Shown: positions 45,503 to 56,459 of the stretch, piece after piece
How the letters are laid out: every line of letters begins with the position of its first letter
Numbering within the stretch: the first letter of the stretch is position 1
Assembly (NCBI GenBank): GCA_903920145.1
Contig: CAIXKV010000216.1
Span: 1-64,000, forward strand
From: an uncultured Rhodospirillales bacterium
GTDB taxonomy: Bacteria; Pseudomonadota; Alphaproteobacteria; Azospirillales; Azospirillaceae
Direction: 5' to 3'
DNA length: 64,000 nt
The notes under the pieces: model-generated
Database searches by the model: none
What the model was told of the DNA's origin: nothing
The model's input: only the letters and a program-made list of their open reading frames with translations
Made by a program: the position numbers and the translations under genes

Positions 45503-47848
45503 ATGCATCTCACCATTAAGGCTCGGTTGGCGGCGGCATTCGCGGCAATTTTATTGCTTTCCGCACTTTCAGCATATCTGGGGATCACCAGCCTTGGCTC
45601 TGTCAATGACGAGGTCAGGGCCGTAGTTGACGGCCCAGCAGCTCGAAGCAAGTTGACGTTACAGATGGCTGGTGAATTGTCAAAGATGGCGCGCACCGAG
45701 AAAAATTTAATTTTAGAAAATAACGAACAAGCTATGAAGGGTTATGTCGAAACATTGAAGACAGAAAGAGAGAAATTTAAAGAGATTTTTGATCATCGCC
45801 ATCAAATTGCAACAGAGGAAGGCCAAAAAAAGCTAAATGCATTACATGATGTTTACACAGAATATACAAATTCTCAAGATGAATTAATTCAGCTTGCTTT
45901 ATTAAATACAAATATTAAAGCTAGAGATATGTCATCAACCAAAAGTCAAGAGCTCGTTGATTCTATATTAACGGTTATTGATGAATCTAATAAAGTTAAC
46001 AATGCTGATGCCCGTTTATCTGGTATTTTTTCTCAAATTTCAACATCTATATTGCGAGCTCACCGCAATGAAAAATCGATGATTCTTGAGGATGATGATA
46101 GTAAAATCAGATATATAGAACAGCAAAATGAAAATCAATTTAAAACTATTCAATCTGCTATTGCTCTTTTAAGGGATAATGGAAATTCAGAAGTTCGTCA
46201 GCAAGCTCAACACATTGAAGCAGCATGGGAGTCATGGTTTTCAGTTCATATTCAAATTCGTGACTTAGCATTTCAGAATGCTAATAATCACGCAATAGCT
46301 ATTTCATTTGGAAAAAATCGTCAATTATTAAAAAATATTGATAATATGACCGATGATCTAATTTCATTTGATCAAGAAAGAATGGCTGATCGCGTCCAAA
46401 ATAGCGACAATGTTTATATTAATGCTAAAATTATGCTTATCATCATGGTTATTTTATCATTGGGTATTGGGATTGGTATGGCATTTTGGATTTCACTCCT
46501 GATCAGTAGAGGCTTGAAGCAGGCTGGCACCTTAGCTCAGGCTATTGCGCTGGGAGATGTTAGCCAAACCATCGAATACCGGGGGCGTGATGAAATCGGC
46601 GTGCTGATTCAGGCAATGAACAGCATGTGCGATAATCTTCGAGCCACCGCTGGAATTGCCGAAGCTATTTCCCAGGGTGATATTGCAGTACAGGTAACAC
46701 GGAGGTCTGATAAAGATGTGTTAGGGGTTGCTCTTGAAACTATGGTTATCAATCTGCGAGCATCGGCCGAGATTGCCCAGGAAATTGCCAGGGGAAATTT
46801 AACGGTTAAAGCCAAACGGTTATCCGATAAGGATATACTGGGAATTGCCTTAGAAAGCATGATTCAAAATTTGCGCCAAGTGGTTGTCGATGTGGCTGCC
46901 GCTGCCGAGAATGTGGCGGCTGGAAGCGAAGAGTTAAGCGCTAGTGCCGAAACCTTGTCTCAAGGCGTTTCCGAACAGGCTGCTTCAAGCGAGGAAGCAT
47001 CCAGCTCAATGGAAGAGATGGCGGCAAACATTCGGCAAAATGCCGATAACGCCAGTGAAACAGAAAAGATTGCACGTCAATCTTCAACTGATGCAGCCAA
47101 AAGCGGAGAGGCTGTGACTAAAGCGGTTAAGGCCATGAAGACTATCGCTGAAAAAATTACTATCGTGCAAGAGATTGCCCGACAGACTGATTTGTTGGCA
47201 CTGAACGCCGCCATCGAAGCCGCTCGGGCCGGAGAGCATGGTAGAGGCTTTGCCGTCGTAGCAAGCGAAGTCCGAAAGTTGGCCGAACGGAGTCAAGCTG
47301 CCGCAGCCGAAATTAGCATGCTATCTTCTGAAACTGTTACTGTATCGCAAGAAGCAGGAGAGATGTTGATCCGCTTGGTTCCAGACATTCAACGAACCGC
47401 AATTTTAGTTTCAGAAATCAGTTCGGCATCTCGTGAGCAAAATACGGGAGCGGAGCAAATCAATGTAGCTATCCAACAGCTTGATCAAGTAACCCAGCAG
47501 AACGCTGCCGCTGCCGAAGAAATGTCATCGACATCTGAGGAATTATCAAGTCAGGCACAGCAGCTTCAAGCAACTATTTCGTTTTTTTCTCTCGGACGTG
47601 ACGCCCACACCGGGCTGCGCTCTTCTGAACAGGCACGAAGTGGACGGGAGCCAGGATCTCATCTCACCCCAGTGTCGGCCTCGTACCGCCTCGCCGCACC
47701 CATTAAGCGGGCGTCAACCCCGAGCAAACGTCCTCCTGCGTCGATCGGAGCGGGCACTGCGGTTGGAACCAAGGGCTATGCCTTGAAATTGGATGATCAC
47801 CACCAAGGTCATGGGGATGTCGAGGACGCTGGCTTTGAACGATACTAA
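45503..47848 (+). CDS. Chemoreceptor with helical periplasmic sensor, multiple HAMP units and CheR/CheB tether
   Basis: The 781-residue receptor has TM1 (about 8-29), a long all-helical periplasmic domain with two similar halves ([11 protein letters not shown] and [12 protein letters not shown] motifs; helical bimodular type), TM2 (about 311-335), three HAMP-like units (about 335-480, with [15 protein letters not shown] and [16 protein letters not shown] repeats) and an MCP signalling domain (tip [24 protein letters not shown]). A flexible tail ends in GFERY, matching the aromatic-x-x-aromatic pentapeptide that docks CheR or CheB. It opens the che cluster. The sensor region is AT-rich, the rest is not. 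Confidence 0.92.
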   Translation: MHLTIKARLAAAFAAILLLSALSAYLGITSLGSVNDEVRAVVDGPAARSKLTLQMAGELSKMARTEKNLILENNEQAMKGYVETLKTEREKFKEIFDHRHQIATEEGQKKLNALHDVYTEYTNSQDELIQLALLNTNIKARDMSSTKSQELVDSILTVIDESNKVNNADARLSGIFSQISTSILRAHRNEKSMILEDDDSKIRYIEQQNENQFKTIQSAIALLRDNGNSEVRQQAQHIEAAWESWFSVHIQIRDLAFQNANNHAIAISFGKNRQLLKNIDNMTDDLISFDQERMADRVQNSDNVYINAKIMLIIMVILSLGIGIGMAFWISLLISRGLKQAGTLAQAIALGDVSQTIEYRGRDEIGVLIQAMNSMCDNLRATAGIAEAISQGDIAVQVTRRSDKDVLGVALETMVINLRASAEIAQEIARGNLTVKAKRLSDKDILGIALESMIQNLRQVVVDVAAAAENVAAGSEELSASAETLSQGVSEQAASSEEASSSMEEMAANIRQNADNASETEKIARQSSTDAAKSGEAVTKAVKAMKTIAEKITIVQEIARQTDLLALNAAIEAARAGEHGRGFAVVASEVRKLAERSQAAAAEISMLSSETVTVSQEAGEMLIRLVPDIQRTAILVSEISSASREQNTGAEQINVAIQQLDQVTQQNAAAAEEMSSTSEELSSQAQQLQATISFFSLGRDAHTGLRSSEQARSGREPGSHLTPVSASYRLAAPIKRASTPSKRPPASIGAGTAVGTKGYALKLDDHHQGHGDVEDAGFERY

Positions 47849-47914
47849 GGTACGAAGGTAAAAAGTGTGCTTTTCCAATGGCGATGTAGCTTTATGAGAA
47901 TCAATCGGATTCTA

Positions 47915-48165
47915 AGCATTTAAAATGCTGGCGCAAAACTCAAGACATCGGAATCACAACCAGCCTAGCGATTATTTTTGGTTTATCTGTGATCTTAACT
48001 GTTTTGAGTTTTGGACCGGCAGTATGGCAGGATATCTAGACGGCAGACGCTTTTTCGAAGCACAAACCATCGCCACAATGGCATGAGATAACTACGGCAC
48101 AGTGGAAGCACGGACCCTCTCGCCCGCACCCCTGTCAGATAACCTGACGCGACCTACCAGCTTTA
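47915..48165 (+). pseudogene. Remnant of a sensor/chemoreceptor N-terminus
   Basis: One frame reads GITTSLAIIFGLSVILTVLS then FGPAVWQDI and a stop (TAG at 48037-48039), then TADAF; a shifted frame continues AQTIATMA, a stop, then EARTLSPAPLSDN. This matches the plan of a membrane-sensor N-terminus (transmembrane helix then helical sensor) broken by two stops and a frameshift. It sits between two intact receptors. Confidence 0.4.
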
Positions 48166-48195
48166 AACGCAACTGAGATTCGGGAGAGCACATCG

Positions 48196-50421
48196 ATGCG
48201 TTTTACCATCAAGCTCCGCCTCGTAATGGCATTTGTAGCCATTCTTGGTCTGGCGACGGTTTCAGCCTTCCAAGGGATCAGCAGTCTGGGGTTGGTCAAT
48301 AATGAGGTTCGTGCAATCGTAGATGGCCCAGCGACGCGTAGGGCTTTGACATTAGAGATGAGTAATGCGCTTTCGATGATGGCCAGAACAGAAAAAAACT
48401 TAATTTTGGAGACCGATGAGCCATCTAAAAAGGCATATGTTGATCGCTTGATCAGCGAGAGAGCAAAATATAACAATCTTTTCGATCGACGCAGAGAGCT
48501 TGCGGATGAAGAAGGGCGAAAAAAACTTGATGCATTGCGAGATTTATATAATGACTATTCTAAGTCACAAGATCGTGTTGTTGAATTGGCTTTAAAAAAT
48601 TCTGATCTCAAAGCCAAGGAGTTATCTATTAAGCACAGCGATCCTATTATTGACACAGCCATTAAGATAATTGCAGACTTTAAAAATAACAATAGTGATC
48701 AGCAGATCACAATGACTCTTAATGAGCTTCCATCTTTAATGTTAAGAGCAAGAGGAAATGAAAAAGACTTAATTTTGGAGTCTGATGAAGTAAACTTAAA
48801 AAATATCGATGAAAAAAATGAGGAGATAATTAGGTATACTCAGGCTCGTTTGCTGTTTTTGCGTGATCGTATACCGCTACAATTTCGGGATGATGTGCAA
48901 AAAATAACGGTTGCTTGGGAGTCTTGGCTTACTGTTCATCAACAAATTCGGGAATTAGCCTTAGATAGCAGTCGTGCCCGAGCCATCGCTATTTCATTTG
49001 GTCAGAATCGTGAGTTTCTTAAGCGAATTGATGCCGTTGTGACCGATCTAATCGCTTTCGATCAGCAACGGATGAATGAGAGAATGGCAGACAGTGATCG
49101 GCTATACCTTGAATCGCGAAGCAATTTAATTGTGATGACGGCAGCAGCTTTGCTCATTGGCTTAGGCATGGCGCTGTGGATATCGATTTTGATCAGCCGG
49201 GGCTTGGATCGCGCGGGCCAAATGGCCCGTGCTGTTGCCGAAGGTGATTTGAGCCAGTCAATCTCCTATAATGGGCGGGAAGAAATTGGTGATTTAATTG
49301 CACTTCTCAATCAAATGGCCGCCAATTTGCGAACCACTGCCGGGATTGCCGAAGAAATTTCTCATGGTAATCTCAAAGTACAGGCTAAACGCCTTTCGGA
49401 TAAAGATGTTTTGGGAATTGCCTTGGAGTCTATGATCGAACGCCTTCGTGATGTTGTTTCAAACGTCTCCGCTGCTGCTGAAAACGTTGCAGCAGGCAGT
49501 CAGCAATTGAGTGCGAGCGCGGAGACTCTGTCCCAAGGCGTTTCCGAACAAGCTGCCGCAACCGAAGAGGCGTCAAGTTCGATGGAAGAAATGGCGGCAA
49601 ATATCCGTCAAAATGCCGATAACGCCACCGAAACCGAAAAGATCGCGTCTCAATCGTCTCTAGATGCCGCTAAGAGCGGTGATGCCGTGAGTAAAGCGGT
49701 CAATGCCATGAAGACGATCGCCGAAAAAATTACTATTGTGCAGGAAATTGCCCGGCAGACCGATCTATTGGCGCTGAACGCCGCCATCGAAGCCGCCCGA
49801 GCAGGCGAACACGGTCGGGGTTTTGCTGTAGTGGCAAGCGAGGTCCGTAAACTGGCCGAACGGAGTCAGGCTGCTGCGGCTGAAATCAGCGCCCTTTCGT
49901 CTCAGACTGTTATCGTTTCAGAAGAAGCCGGTACCATGCTGATTCGCTTGGTTCCAGATATTCAACGGACAGCCAGTTTGGTTGCCGAGATTTCTACAGC
50001 GTCCCGTGAACAAAATGCTGGAGCAGAACAGATTAATGTCGCAATCGAGCAACTTGATCAAGTAACGCAGCAAAATGCTGCCGCTGCTGAAGAAATGTCA
50101 TCAACATCAGAAGAGTTATCTAGTCAAGCGCAACAGCTACAAGCTACAATCTCATTTTTCTCTGTTTCTGGGGACGGGAGGGGGCGAGAGAGGTCGCATC
50201 AAAGCTACGCCAAATCTATAATCAATGGCGGCAATAACGGATCTCGCTCTGTTCAGCCTTTACCCACTCGACGTCAGACGGTGCGTATTGGTAAAACTTC
50301 ATTCAAAGGGGCATCCGGCGAAATCCAGGGAGCAACAGGGGGAAAGGGGTTTGCTCTGAAACTTGACGATCACCAGCACGGCCATAGGGATGCAGACGAT
50401 GACGGTTTTGAGCGTTACTAA
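48196..50421 (+). CDS. Chemoreceptor with helical periplasmic sensor, tandem HAMP and CheR/CheB tether (paralogue)
   Basis: The 741-residue receptor is a close paralogue of the one at 45503. TM1 (about 8-28), a helical bimodular periplasmic domain ([14 protein letters not shown] and [15 protein letters not shown] halves), TM2 (about 314-334), two HAMP-like units (one fewer than its paralogue: the DKDVLG repeat occurs once), the MCP signalling domain (near-identical tip) and a tail ending GFERY. The about 40-residue length difference equals one HAMP unit. Its last 23 bases overlap cheW. Confidence 0.93.
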   Translation: MRFTIKLRLVMAFVAILGLATVSAFQGISSLGLVNNEVRAIVDGPATRRALTLEMSNALSMMARTEKNLILETDEPSKKAYVDRLISERAKYNNLFDRRRELADEEGRKKLDALRDLYNDYSKSQDRVVELALKNSDLKAKELSIKHSDPIIDTAIKIIADFKNNNSDQQITMTLNELPSLMLRARGNEKDLILESDEVNLKNIDEKNEEIIRYTQARLLFLRDRIPLQFRDDVQKITVAWESWLTVHQQIRELALDSSRARAIAISFGQNREFLKRIDAVVTDLIAFDQQRMNERMADSDRLYLESRSNLIVMTAAALLIGLGMALWISILISRGLDRAGQMARAVAEGDLSQSISYNGREEIGDLIALLNQMAANLRTTAGIAEEISHGNLKVQAKRLSDKDVLGIALESMIERLRDVVSNVSAAAENVAAGSQQLSASAETLSQGVSEQAAATEEASSSMEEMAANIRQNADNATETEKIASQSSLDAAKSGDAVSKAVNAMKTIAEKITIVQEIARQTDLLALNAAIEAARAGEHGRGFAVVASEVRKLAERSQAAAAEISALSSQTVIVSEEAGTMLIRLVPDIQRTASLVAEISTASREQNAGAEQINVAIEQLDQVTQQNAAAAEEMSSTSEELSSQAQQLQATISFFSVSGDGRGRERSHQSYAKSIINGGNNGSRSVQPLPTRRQTVRIGKTSFKGASGEIQGATGGKGFALKLDDHQHGHRDADDDGFERY

Positions 50422-50905
50422 AACAAAAAGAGCGACTGAGACCGATTCGCGTGGCACTGCGTTGCCAGTTTTGACCTTAGGTTTGGCCGATGAAATTTTT
50501 GCCATTGAAACCGCGCGGGTTCACGAGGTGCTTGATTTCGTGCCGATCACTCGAATTCCCAACAGTCAGCCTTTTATTAGGGGCCTGATCAATGTTCGGG
50601 GTAAGGTCATCACTGTGACGGACTTACGGGTAAAATTCGGGATGACCTTTGTCGAACCAACGCGAGACACGCGGATTGTCATTGCCGAGGTGATGATGGC
50701 CGGTGAGACAGTCACAGTGGGAGCTATAGCCGACCGAGTCTACGAAGCAACCGAACTCCCGATGGCATTGATGGAAGAGGCTCCAAAAATAGGGATGCGT
50801 TGGCGTAGCGAGTTGATTCAGGCCATCGGAAAGCGCAATAATCAATTTATTATTGTGGCCAACTTGGATCAGGTGTTTTCCGCTAGTAGTCTCATAAATT
50901 ACTAG
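50399..50905 (+). CDS. cheW: Chemotaxis coupling protein CheW
   Basis: The 168-residue protein is a CheW adaptor linking receptors to Che[25 protein letters not shown], then [28 protein letters not shown], the core CheW signature. The ATG at 50399 follows AGGG by about 9 bases and overlaps the receptor gene by 23 bases; ATGs at 50363 and 50390 are alternatives. Confidence 0.94.
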   Translation: MTVLSVTKTKRATETDSRGTALPVLTLGLADEIFAIETARVHEVLDFVPITRIPNSQPFIRGLINVRGKVITVTDLRVKFGMTFVEPTRDTRIVIAEVMMAGETVTVGAIADRVYEATELPMALMEEAPKIGMRWRSELIQAIGKRNNQFIIVANLDQVFSASSLINY

Positions 50906-50959
50906 TCTTATTATATATCATCTTTTATCGTAATTGAACCTCAAACCACCGGCCAGTCA

Positions 50960-51811
50960 ATGCCTGATACATTTTCAGAAAGCCCACGTCTTTCAGATCG
51001 AGAGTTTGAGCATTTGGCCCGATTGGTTGAAAGCCAAGCTGGTATTCGAATGCCACCAGGTAAGCGAACTATGCTAGAAGGCCGCTTACGTCGCCGGTTG
51101 CGGGAACGCGGGATGCGTAATTTCCGTGAATATTGTCATTTTTTATTTGATCAAGGTGGATTAGAAGAGGAGCTTGGAGATTTAATTGATGTTGTTACTA
51201 CTAACAAAACAGACTTTTTTCGGGAGCCAAAACACTTTGATATTTTAACGAACATTGTTGTTCCTAATTTATTCAGAAAAGGTCTTGGTATAAGACGTCC
51301 TTTACAAGTTTGGAGTGCTGGGAGTTCCATCGGTGCTGAAGCCTATACATTAGCGATGGTCTTAGCTGATTATCGATTATCTCATCCTGGTTTTGATTTT
51401 CATATTCTTGGCACAGATATTTGCACTACTGTTCTTAGAACAGCAGCTAGGGCAATTTATCCTGAAGAAATGGCTCAACCAATTGCTCATGATCTTCGTC
51501 ATCGCTATTTGCTTCGAAGCCTTGACCGTAAGGCCCGACAAATTCGAATCATTCCAGAATTGCGATCTATGGTCGAATTTCGCCAGTTAAATTTCATGGC
51601 TACAGAATACAAGCTACCTGCGGTGCAGGATATTGTTTTTTGTCGAAATGTTATTATTTATTTTGATAATGTTGTGCGAATGGCCGTCCTATCGCGTATT
51701 TGTGCGTGTATTGCGCCGGGTGGATATCTATTCATGGGGCATTCTGAAACGCTTTCTGGTTTTAATCTGCCGCTACGTCAAGTGGCTCCGACTGTGTATG
51801 CGCGAATATAG
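50960..51811 (+). CDS. cheR: Chemotaxis protein methyltransferase CheR
   Basis: CheR methylates receptor glutamates with S-adenosylmethionine. The 283-residue protein has the N-terminal helical domain (ESQAGIRMPPGKRTMLEGRL), the TTNKTDFFRE loop, the SAM motif and DIVFCRNVIIYFD, ending VAPTVYARI. The SAM loop reads SAGSSIGAEAYT instead of the usual SAGCSTGEEPYS, keeping the second Glu. Most of the gene is AT-rich. The beta-subdomain that docks tethered receptors appears present (between FRQLNF and earlier strands), in keeping with GFERY tails on both receptors. Confidence 0.93.
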   Translation: MPDTFSESPRLSDREFEHLARLVESQAGIRMPPGKRTMLEGRLRRRLRERGMRNFREYCHFLFDQGGLEEELGDLIDVVTTNKTDFFREPKHFDILTNIVVPNLFRKGLGIRRPLQVWSAGSSIGAEAYTLAMVLADYRLSHPGFDFHILGTDICTTVLRTAARAIYPEEMAQPIAHDLRHRYLLRSLDRKARQIRIIPELRSMVEFRQLNFMATEYKLPAVQDIVFCRNVIIYFDNVVRMAVLSRICACIAPGGYLFMGHSETLSGFNLPLRQVAPTVYARI

Positions 51812-51841
51812 TATTGTGACTGAGCTTAAGATAGAGGTGGG

Positions 51842-52513
51842 ATGAACTCAATGGGATATGAGCACCATGATGCTTTTCGGGATCGTTTACAAGCACTGCC
51901 ACTGAGCGCCGGCAGGCGGGGAATTGCGGCCATGGTGCTGGTAGAGATTGTCCGTTGGATGCCCAATGCTGGGTTCTCTTGTCTTAAAACGGCTGAACAG
52001 TTAGGGGCGTTATTGAATCTCCGCCCTGGCGACCTGTTGATTGCCCTTGAGACTTTGCAGTCCCTTGGTGTGATCGAGTTGGTTCGGCAAGGTCCAGCAG
52101 CCACCATTATCACCCTCAAACCGATGCCTTTGCGCAAATCGCCCCAGCAAATCCAGGCGGATATCGCCCAGGCAATCCGCGCTCATGCGGCCTGGAAACG
52201 GCAACTACGATGCGCCATCGATACGGGATGCACGGATCTTGTTGTGGAAGACATTGGTCGGGAAGACGTGTGTGAGTTTGGCCGTTGGCTGAATGAAACG
52301 CCTTTCCTTGATGGCAACCAAGATGAGCACTTGAAAGTGATTCGCCATCTGCATGCTCAATTTCATCGTGTTGCCGCCGCAACCCTACAACTGGCACTCA
52401 GGGGGCGAAAAGCCGAAGCCGAACGCGCGATGGGCGCCGGTGGCGCTTACTCTAGGGTGTCGTTGCGCCTAACCACCGCGTTGAACGGCTGGCGAGGATC
52501 CATTGCCCCATGA
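51842..52513 (+). CDS. Winged-helix + CZB (zinc-binding) protein in the chemotaxis cluster
   Basis: The 223-residue soluble protein has an N-terminal winged-helix-like region (about 20-95; [38 protein letters not shown], then a beta-wing) and a C-terminal CZB domain: [16 protein letters not shown] (H115), CEFGRWL (C144), and HLHAQFH (H171, H175), the full His-Cys-His-His set. CZB domains bind zinc and sense zinc or hypochlorite in chemoreceptors and cyclases. The ribosome site GAGGTGGG precedes the ATG. Its stop overlaps the cheB start (ATGA), so it is made with the adaptation enzymes. A zinc- or oxidant-responsive regulator is the natural guess, unproven. Confidence 0.78.
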   Translation: MNSMGYEHHDAFRDRLQALPLSAGRRGIAAMVLVEIVRWMPNAGFSCLKTAEQLGALLNLRPGDLLIALETLQSLGVIELVRQGPAATIITLKPMPLRKSPQQIQADIAQAIRAHAAWKRQLRCAIDTGCTDLVVEDIGREDVCEFGRWLNETPFLDGNQDEHLKVIRHLHAQFHRVAAATLQLALRGRKAEAERAMGAGGAYSRVSLRLTTALNGWRGSIAP

Positions 52514-53643
52514 CCGTTCTACCCAAAGCCAAATCACGAGTCCTAGTGGTTGATGATTCTGCATCTGTCCGTGAAGCTTTAAGAGATATTATTGATTCTG
52601 ACCCTGATTTGAGTGTGATGGGTACGGCTTGCGATCCCTATGCTGCTGCAAAACTGATCGCTATAGAAGTTCCTGATGTTATTGTGCTTGATATTCACAT
52701 GCCAAGAATGGATGGAATTACGTTTCTTCGAAAAATTATGATGCAACGACCTATTCCTGTTGTAATGTGTTCGTCCTTGACATTGGAAGGGAGCGAATCA
52801 CTGTTTGAGGCTTTGGAGGCCGGGGCCGTGGACGTCATCCCCAAACCCAAACTCGGCTCGCGCGACTTTTTAATGGATGCGCGGGTTTGGGTCTGTGACG
52901 CAATCAAAGCGGCGGCTCGATCCAAACCAAAACGCCAACCTGCGCCGAATCGGACGACAGCCAGTTCTGGGGATAAATCGCGATTGGGAACGGCCAAGCT
53001 GACCGCTGACGTCATCCTTCCACCGCCCCGGCAACGCAACGGCGCGGCAGCGTCTCATGTCACCGAAACAGTGGTATGTATTGGCGCCTCCACTGGTGGA
53101 ACGGAATCATTAAGAGTTTTGCTGGAAAGCGTTCCTGCCGATATGCCCGGAACCGTTATTGTGCAGCACATGCCCGAGAAATTCACGGAAGCGTTTGCCC
53201 GACGGCTAGATGGACTGTGCGCCGTAACGGTTCGAGAAGCCCGCAATGGGGATACCGTCATGCGGGGGCACATTCTGATCGCGCCCGGTAATCGGCATAC
53301 CTTGATCCGCAGGACAGGCTCTCGCTATTTCGTTGAAATCAAGGATGGGCCTTTGGTTTGCCGCCATCGGCCCTCCGTGGATGTGTTGTTCCGGTCGGCG
53401 GCCCAATATGCCGGAGCCAATGGTATTGGTATCTTAATGACAGGGATGGGGGATGATGGTGCACGAGGGCTATTGGAAATGATGCAGGCAGGAGCGCATA
53501 CTGTAGCCGAAGATGAATCCACATGCGTGGTCTTCGGTATGCCTCAGGAGGCCATAAAACGCGGAGCGGCATGCGCTATTTTGCCCCTCGATCGGCTACG
53601 GGATGAAATTTTACGTGTACGAGCCGCGCGGGAAGGTGCCTGA
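52510..53643 (+). CDS. cheB: Chemotaxis methylesterase/deamidase CheB
   Basis: The 377-residue response regulator has a receiver domain (VVDDSAS, phospho-acceptor Asp61 in [10 protein letters not shown]), a linker (about 125-185) and the methylesterase domain with the catalytic triad Ser194 (GASTGG), His220 (QHMP) and an Asp in GMGDDG (about 313-317). It reverses CheR methylation. Start overlaps the CZB gene by ATGA; stop overlaps cheD by TGATG. Confidence 0.96.
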   Translation: MTVLPKAKSRVLVVDDSASVREALRDIIDSDPDLSVMGTACDPYAAAKLIAIEVPDVIVLDIHMPRMDGITFLRKIMMQRPIPVVMCSSLTLEGSESLFEALEAGAVDVIPKPKLGSRDFLMDARVWVCDAIKAAARSKPKRQPAPNRTTASSGDKSRLGTAKLTADVILPPPRQRNGAAASHVTETVVCIGASTGGTESLRVLLESVPADMPGTVIVQHMPEKFTEAFARRLDGLCAVTVREARNGDTVMRGHILIAPGNRHTLIRRTGSRYFVEIKDGPLVCRHRPSVDVLFRSAAQYAGANGIGILMTGMGDDGARGLLEMMQAGAHTVAEDESTCVVFGMPQEAIKRGAACAILPLDRLRDEILRVRAAREGA

Positions 53644-54314
53644 TGTATCTACACCGTCCATCTCGGCCCCGCTTATCACCCACTCGAACCTTACTTCCGG
53701 GAGATATTTATTGTGACCGTTCCCCTCAATGCTTTGGGACAGTCTTGGGCTCTTGCGTATCAGTGTGCTTATGGGATTCGCAACTGAGATTTGGGGGGAT
53801 GAACCACTTTATCCTGCCCAATCGACCTGCGGAGGGGGAAGCCTCGCCTCGGTTTGGCGATGTCGCCATTCCACAATTGGTTAATGCTATGGTTGGCCTT
53901 GGCAGCAACATTCGTCATCTCCGAGCCAAAATTTTTGGTGGCGGTTATGTCCTTCGTGCGGGCGATCCAGCCTTATCTACAGGGCGGCGCAATGTCGCGG
54001 TTGCGGTTTCCGAATTGCGACGTCTGAGAATTCCCATCGTCGCCAGTCGCTTGTCAGGAACTCAGGGTCTCGTCATTCGTCAATGTACCGATTGCGGCGA
54101 CGTCTGGGTCCGACCCACCGGGGTAATTGACCGGAAGCTGGAGCCAGCAACCAATGTCGAGGATCTGTCTTGTTTTGCGGAAGACGTCACCATCCCCATG
54201 ACAGCCGATGGGGAAGACAGCGTCCCCTTGGCCATCCACACCCGATCTCCAGCAGGAGCGGCTAGATGGTGCGAAACCTGCACATCATCGCCGCTCGGAT
54301 GGCGACGGGCGTAG
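53643..54314 (+). CDS. cheD: Chemoreceptor glutamine deamidase CheD
   Basis: The 223-residue protein has the CheD catalytic Cys38 (LGSCVSVCLWD) and His55 (GGMNHFILP), and GGGYVL. It deamidates receptor glutamines. The C-terminal about 60 residues extend beyond the usual domain and look unstructured, with a CxxC-like QCTDCGD segment. It ends the che run; cheA and cheY are not in the window, so the signalling core must be elsewhere. Confidence 0.9.
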   Translation: MYLHRPSRPRLSPTRTLLPGDIYCDRSPQCFGTVLGSCVSVCLWDSQLRFGGMNHFILPNRPAEGEASPRFGDVAIPQLVNAMVGLGSNIRHLRAKIFGGGYVLRAGDPALSTGRRNVAVAVSELRRLRIPIVASRLSGTQGLVIRQCTDCGDVWVRPTGVIDRKLEPATNVEDLSCFAEDVTIPMTADGEDSVPLAIHTRSPAGAARWCETCTSSPLGWRRA

Positions 54315-54358
54315 CGAAGCTGCGGACGCAGAGGCGCCCGCTCTCCAGGGCGAATTTC

Positions 54359-55702
54359 TTACGCCACCAAGCCGTTCAAGCGTGCCTCAGCCCGAGTCCG
54401 CCCGATTAACGGCAGAAGGCTCTTCAATTCCGGCCCATGATCGGCTCCGGTCAGCGCCAAGCGCAACGGCATGAAAAGCGCCTTGCCCTTTACGCCGGTC
54501 TCGGCCTTGATTCGCTCGACCCACACCCCCCAGGTGGTTTCATCCCAAGGTTCAAGTGGCAGCACACGCGCTGCCCATTGAGTGAAGGGCAGGTTGGTGA
54601 TGGTTGGAGTCAAGAGGGCGTGACTGACCTGCCACCACGAAACGGCATCAGCGAGTCGGGTCAGATTGGGCCGTACCGCTAGCCAGAATCGCTCGTCGAC
54701 TCCCTCAAGCCCTAACGCGACCAGCCGGTCGGCCACTGCGGCAAAAGACGCAAGATGCAGCAGGCGAGCGTTTAGGCGAACCAGCTCCTCGGGATCAAAT
54801 CGCGGCGTAGCACGGGAAACTTGCTCCAAACCAAAGCTCTCAACCAACGCCTCCAAGGTCGCACAGGGTTCGATGGCGTTGGAGGTTCCGAGGCGGGACA
54901 GCAAACTGAGCAACGCCATGGGCTCAATCCCATCCTCGTCGCGCAAGGATGCGATGCTTAAACTGCCAAGACGCTTGGAAAGTCCCTGACCCGAAGCGTC
55001 GGTCAAGAGTGGCAAATGGGCGAAAGTAGGCACAGGTCCACCCAATGCCTGCCAAAGCTGAATTTGGACGGCGGTATTGGCCACATGATCTTCGCCACGG
55101 ATCACATGAGTAATCCCGAAATCAATATCGTCCACCACAGACGAAAGCGTGTACAGTGGCCTGTTATCTTCGCGGATCAGGACAGGATCGGACAGGTCGG
55201 CACCCTCGAAATGAACGTGGCCACGCACCAGATCGAACCAGTTAACGCCCTGGTGATCCAGTTTAAAGCGCCAGTGCGGTCGCCGCCCTTCGGCTTCCCA
55301 CCGGACCCGTTCGGCCTCCGACAGCTTCAGCCCGGCCCGATCGTAGAGAGGAGGTAGGCCTCGGGCCAGCAGGCTCTTGCGTTTCAGCCCAAGTTCCTCG
55401 GCGGTCTCATAGCAGGGATATAGGCGCCCGCTTGCCTTCAGCCGATCGGCGGCTTCGGTATACAACGCAAGCCGGTCAGACTGCCGAACCTGACGATCCC
55501 ATGTCAGCCCAAGCCAGGTCAAATCCCGCTCGATGCCGGCGGCAAAAGCCGCCGTCGAGCGTTCCTCGTCAGTGTCATCGAGTCGCAACAAAACGGTTCC
55601 ACCAACTCGGCGGGCGACGAGCCAGTTGACCAGTGCCAACCGGATATTGCCGACATGAAGCAAGCCGGTCGGGCTGGGCGCGAAACGGACGGTAAGGGAC
55701 AT
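54359..55702 (-). CDS. gltX: Glutamyl-tRNA synthetase
   Basis: The 447-residue class I synthetase has the HIGH-type motif ([14 protein letters not shown], about 7-20), the LDDTDEERS segment, [11 protein letters not shown] and the KMSKS equivalent GLSKRLGS. The shorter length and sequence resemble the second alphaproteobacterial GltX, which may charge tRNA-Gln preferentially or exclusively. The ATG at 55702 immediately precedes the conserved [12 protein letters not shown]; a longer frame to 55744 adds no conserved residues. It converges on cheD with a 44-base gap. Confidence 0.93.
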   Translation of the reverse strand: MSLTVRFAPSPTGLLHVGNIRLALVNWLVARRVGGTVLLRLDDTDEERSTAAFAAGIERDLTWLGLTWDRQVRQSDRLALYTEAADRLKASGRLYPCYETAEELGLKRKSLLARGLPPLYDRAGLKLSEAERVRWEAEGRRPHWRFKLDHQGVNWFDLVRGHVHFEGADLSDPVLIREDNRPLYTLSSVVDDIDFGITHVIRGEDHVANTAVQIQLWQALGGPVPTFAHLPLLTDASGQGLSKRLGSLSIASLRDEDGIEPMALLSLLSRLGTSNAIEPCATLEALVESFGLEQVSRATPRFDPEELVRLNARLLHLASFAAVADRLVALGLEGVDERFWLAVRPNLTRLADAVSWWQVSHALLTPTITNLPFTQWAARVLPLEPWDETTWGVWVERIKAETGVKGKALFMPLRLALTGADHGPELKSLLPLIGRTRAEARLNGLVA

Positions 55703-55767
55703 GATGCAGCGTCTCGAAACAAAAAAAGCGACGGGGAGAACCAAGAGGCTTCAGACACCCCCCAGGA

Positions 55768-56199
55768 TCAGGGTGGGCAAACCGTCCGACCATATTGGTC
55801 GCGGTAGCATTGGATCGGCTGTTGATAGACTGGCGGCGGCGGCGCAGGGACATAAACCGGCGGGGGCGCATAAACTGGGGGCTGTACATAAACTGGGGGC
55901 GGGGGCGGATATCCACCGGCCAATCCATGTTCCCGAAGGCATGCTAATTCATCTTGGCCACGACTCCTGCACAGTTCGCGAATACTCCGTTCAGCATGCC
56001 GAGGATCTTCGCGCTCGATGCACCGATCCATACATTCCTTGTAATTTTTGCCAGGACTGGAACAATATTCATTACAGCGGGTGTCCGCTGCGGCTTCCTT
56101 GGGCAACCCTGCCCAACCGGCGATAGCCAAGACCAGCGCCAAGGCCGCCAGCACAACGCGCGAAGGCAAGACTGGCTTTAACGTGCGTCGGTTGATCAT
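55768..56199 (-). CDS. Small exported Cys-x3-Cys and Pro-rich protein
   Basis: The 143-residue protein has a signal peptide (about 12-37), then a helical segment with paired CxxxC motifs (CNEYC and CMDRC, plus later LCRSRGQDELAC), and a C-terminal third rich in PPPVY/PPVYV repeats ending RTVCPP. The twin CxxxC pattern recalls CHCH-type helical hairpins. GGAGA lies 7 bases before the ATG at 56199. Function unknown; a periplasmic or surface role is likely. Confidence 0.7.
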   Translation of the reverse strand: MINRRTLKPVLPSRVVLAALALVLAIAGWAGLPKEAAADTRCNEYCSSPGKNYKECMDRCIEREDPRHAERSIRELCRSRGQDELACLREHGLAGGYPPPPPVYVQPPVYAPPPVYVPAPPPPVYQQPIQCYRDQYGRTVCPP

Positions 56200-56459
56200 G
56201 ATGAGTCTCCGGATTTGGCCCCCTGACGATAGGGGCAAGGATGTTATCTAAGGGTTCGAGAGGGCCAGCAACAGGCTATTCCATGGGGATCGTCGACCCA
56301 AGACGAAAAATCGATGATCACTGGGCGGATTGGCGTCTATGCGGTATCATAGCGCGATCCTCATGGCCAAGGGACCGTTCGTCGATCGACGGGACAAATG
56401 CCAAATGACAATAAAAACAGACGATGTACATAACAAAATGAAAAGGAAGGAAGCGCACC

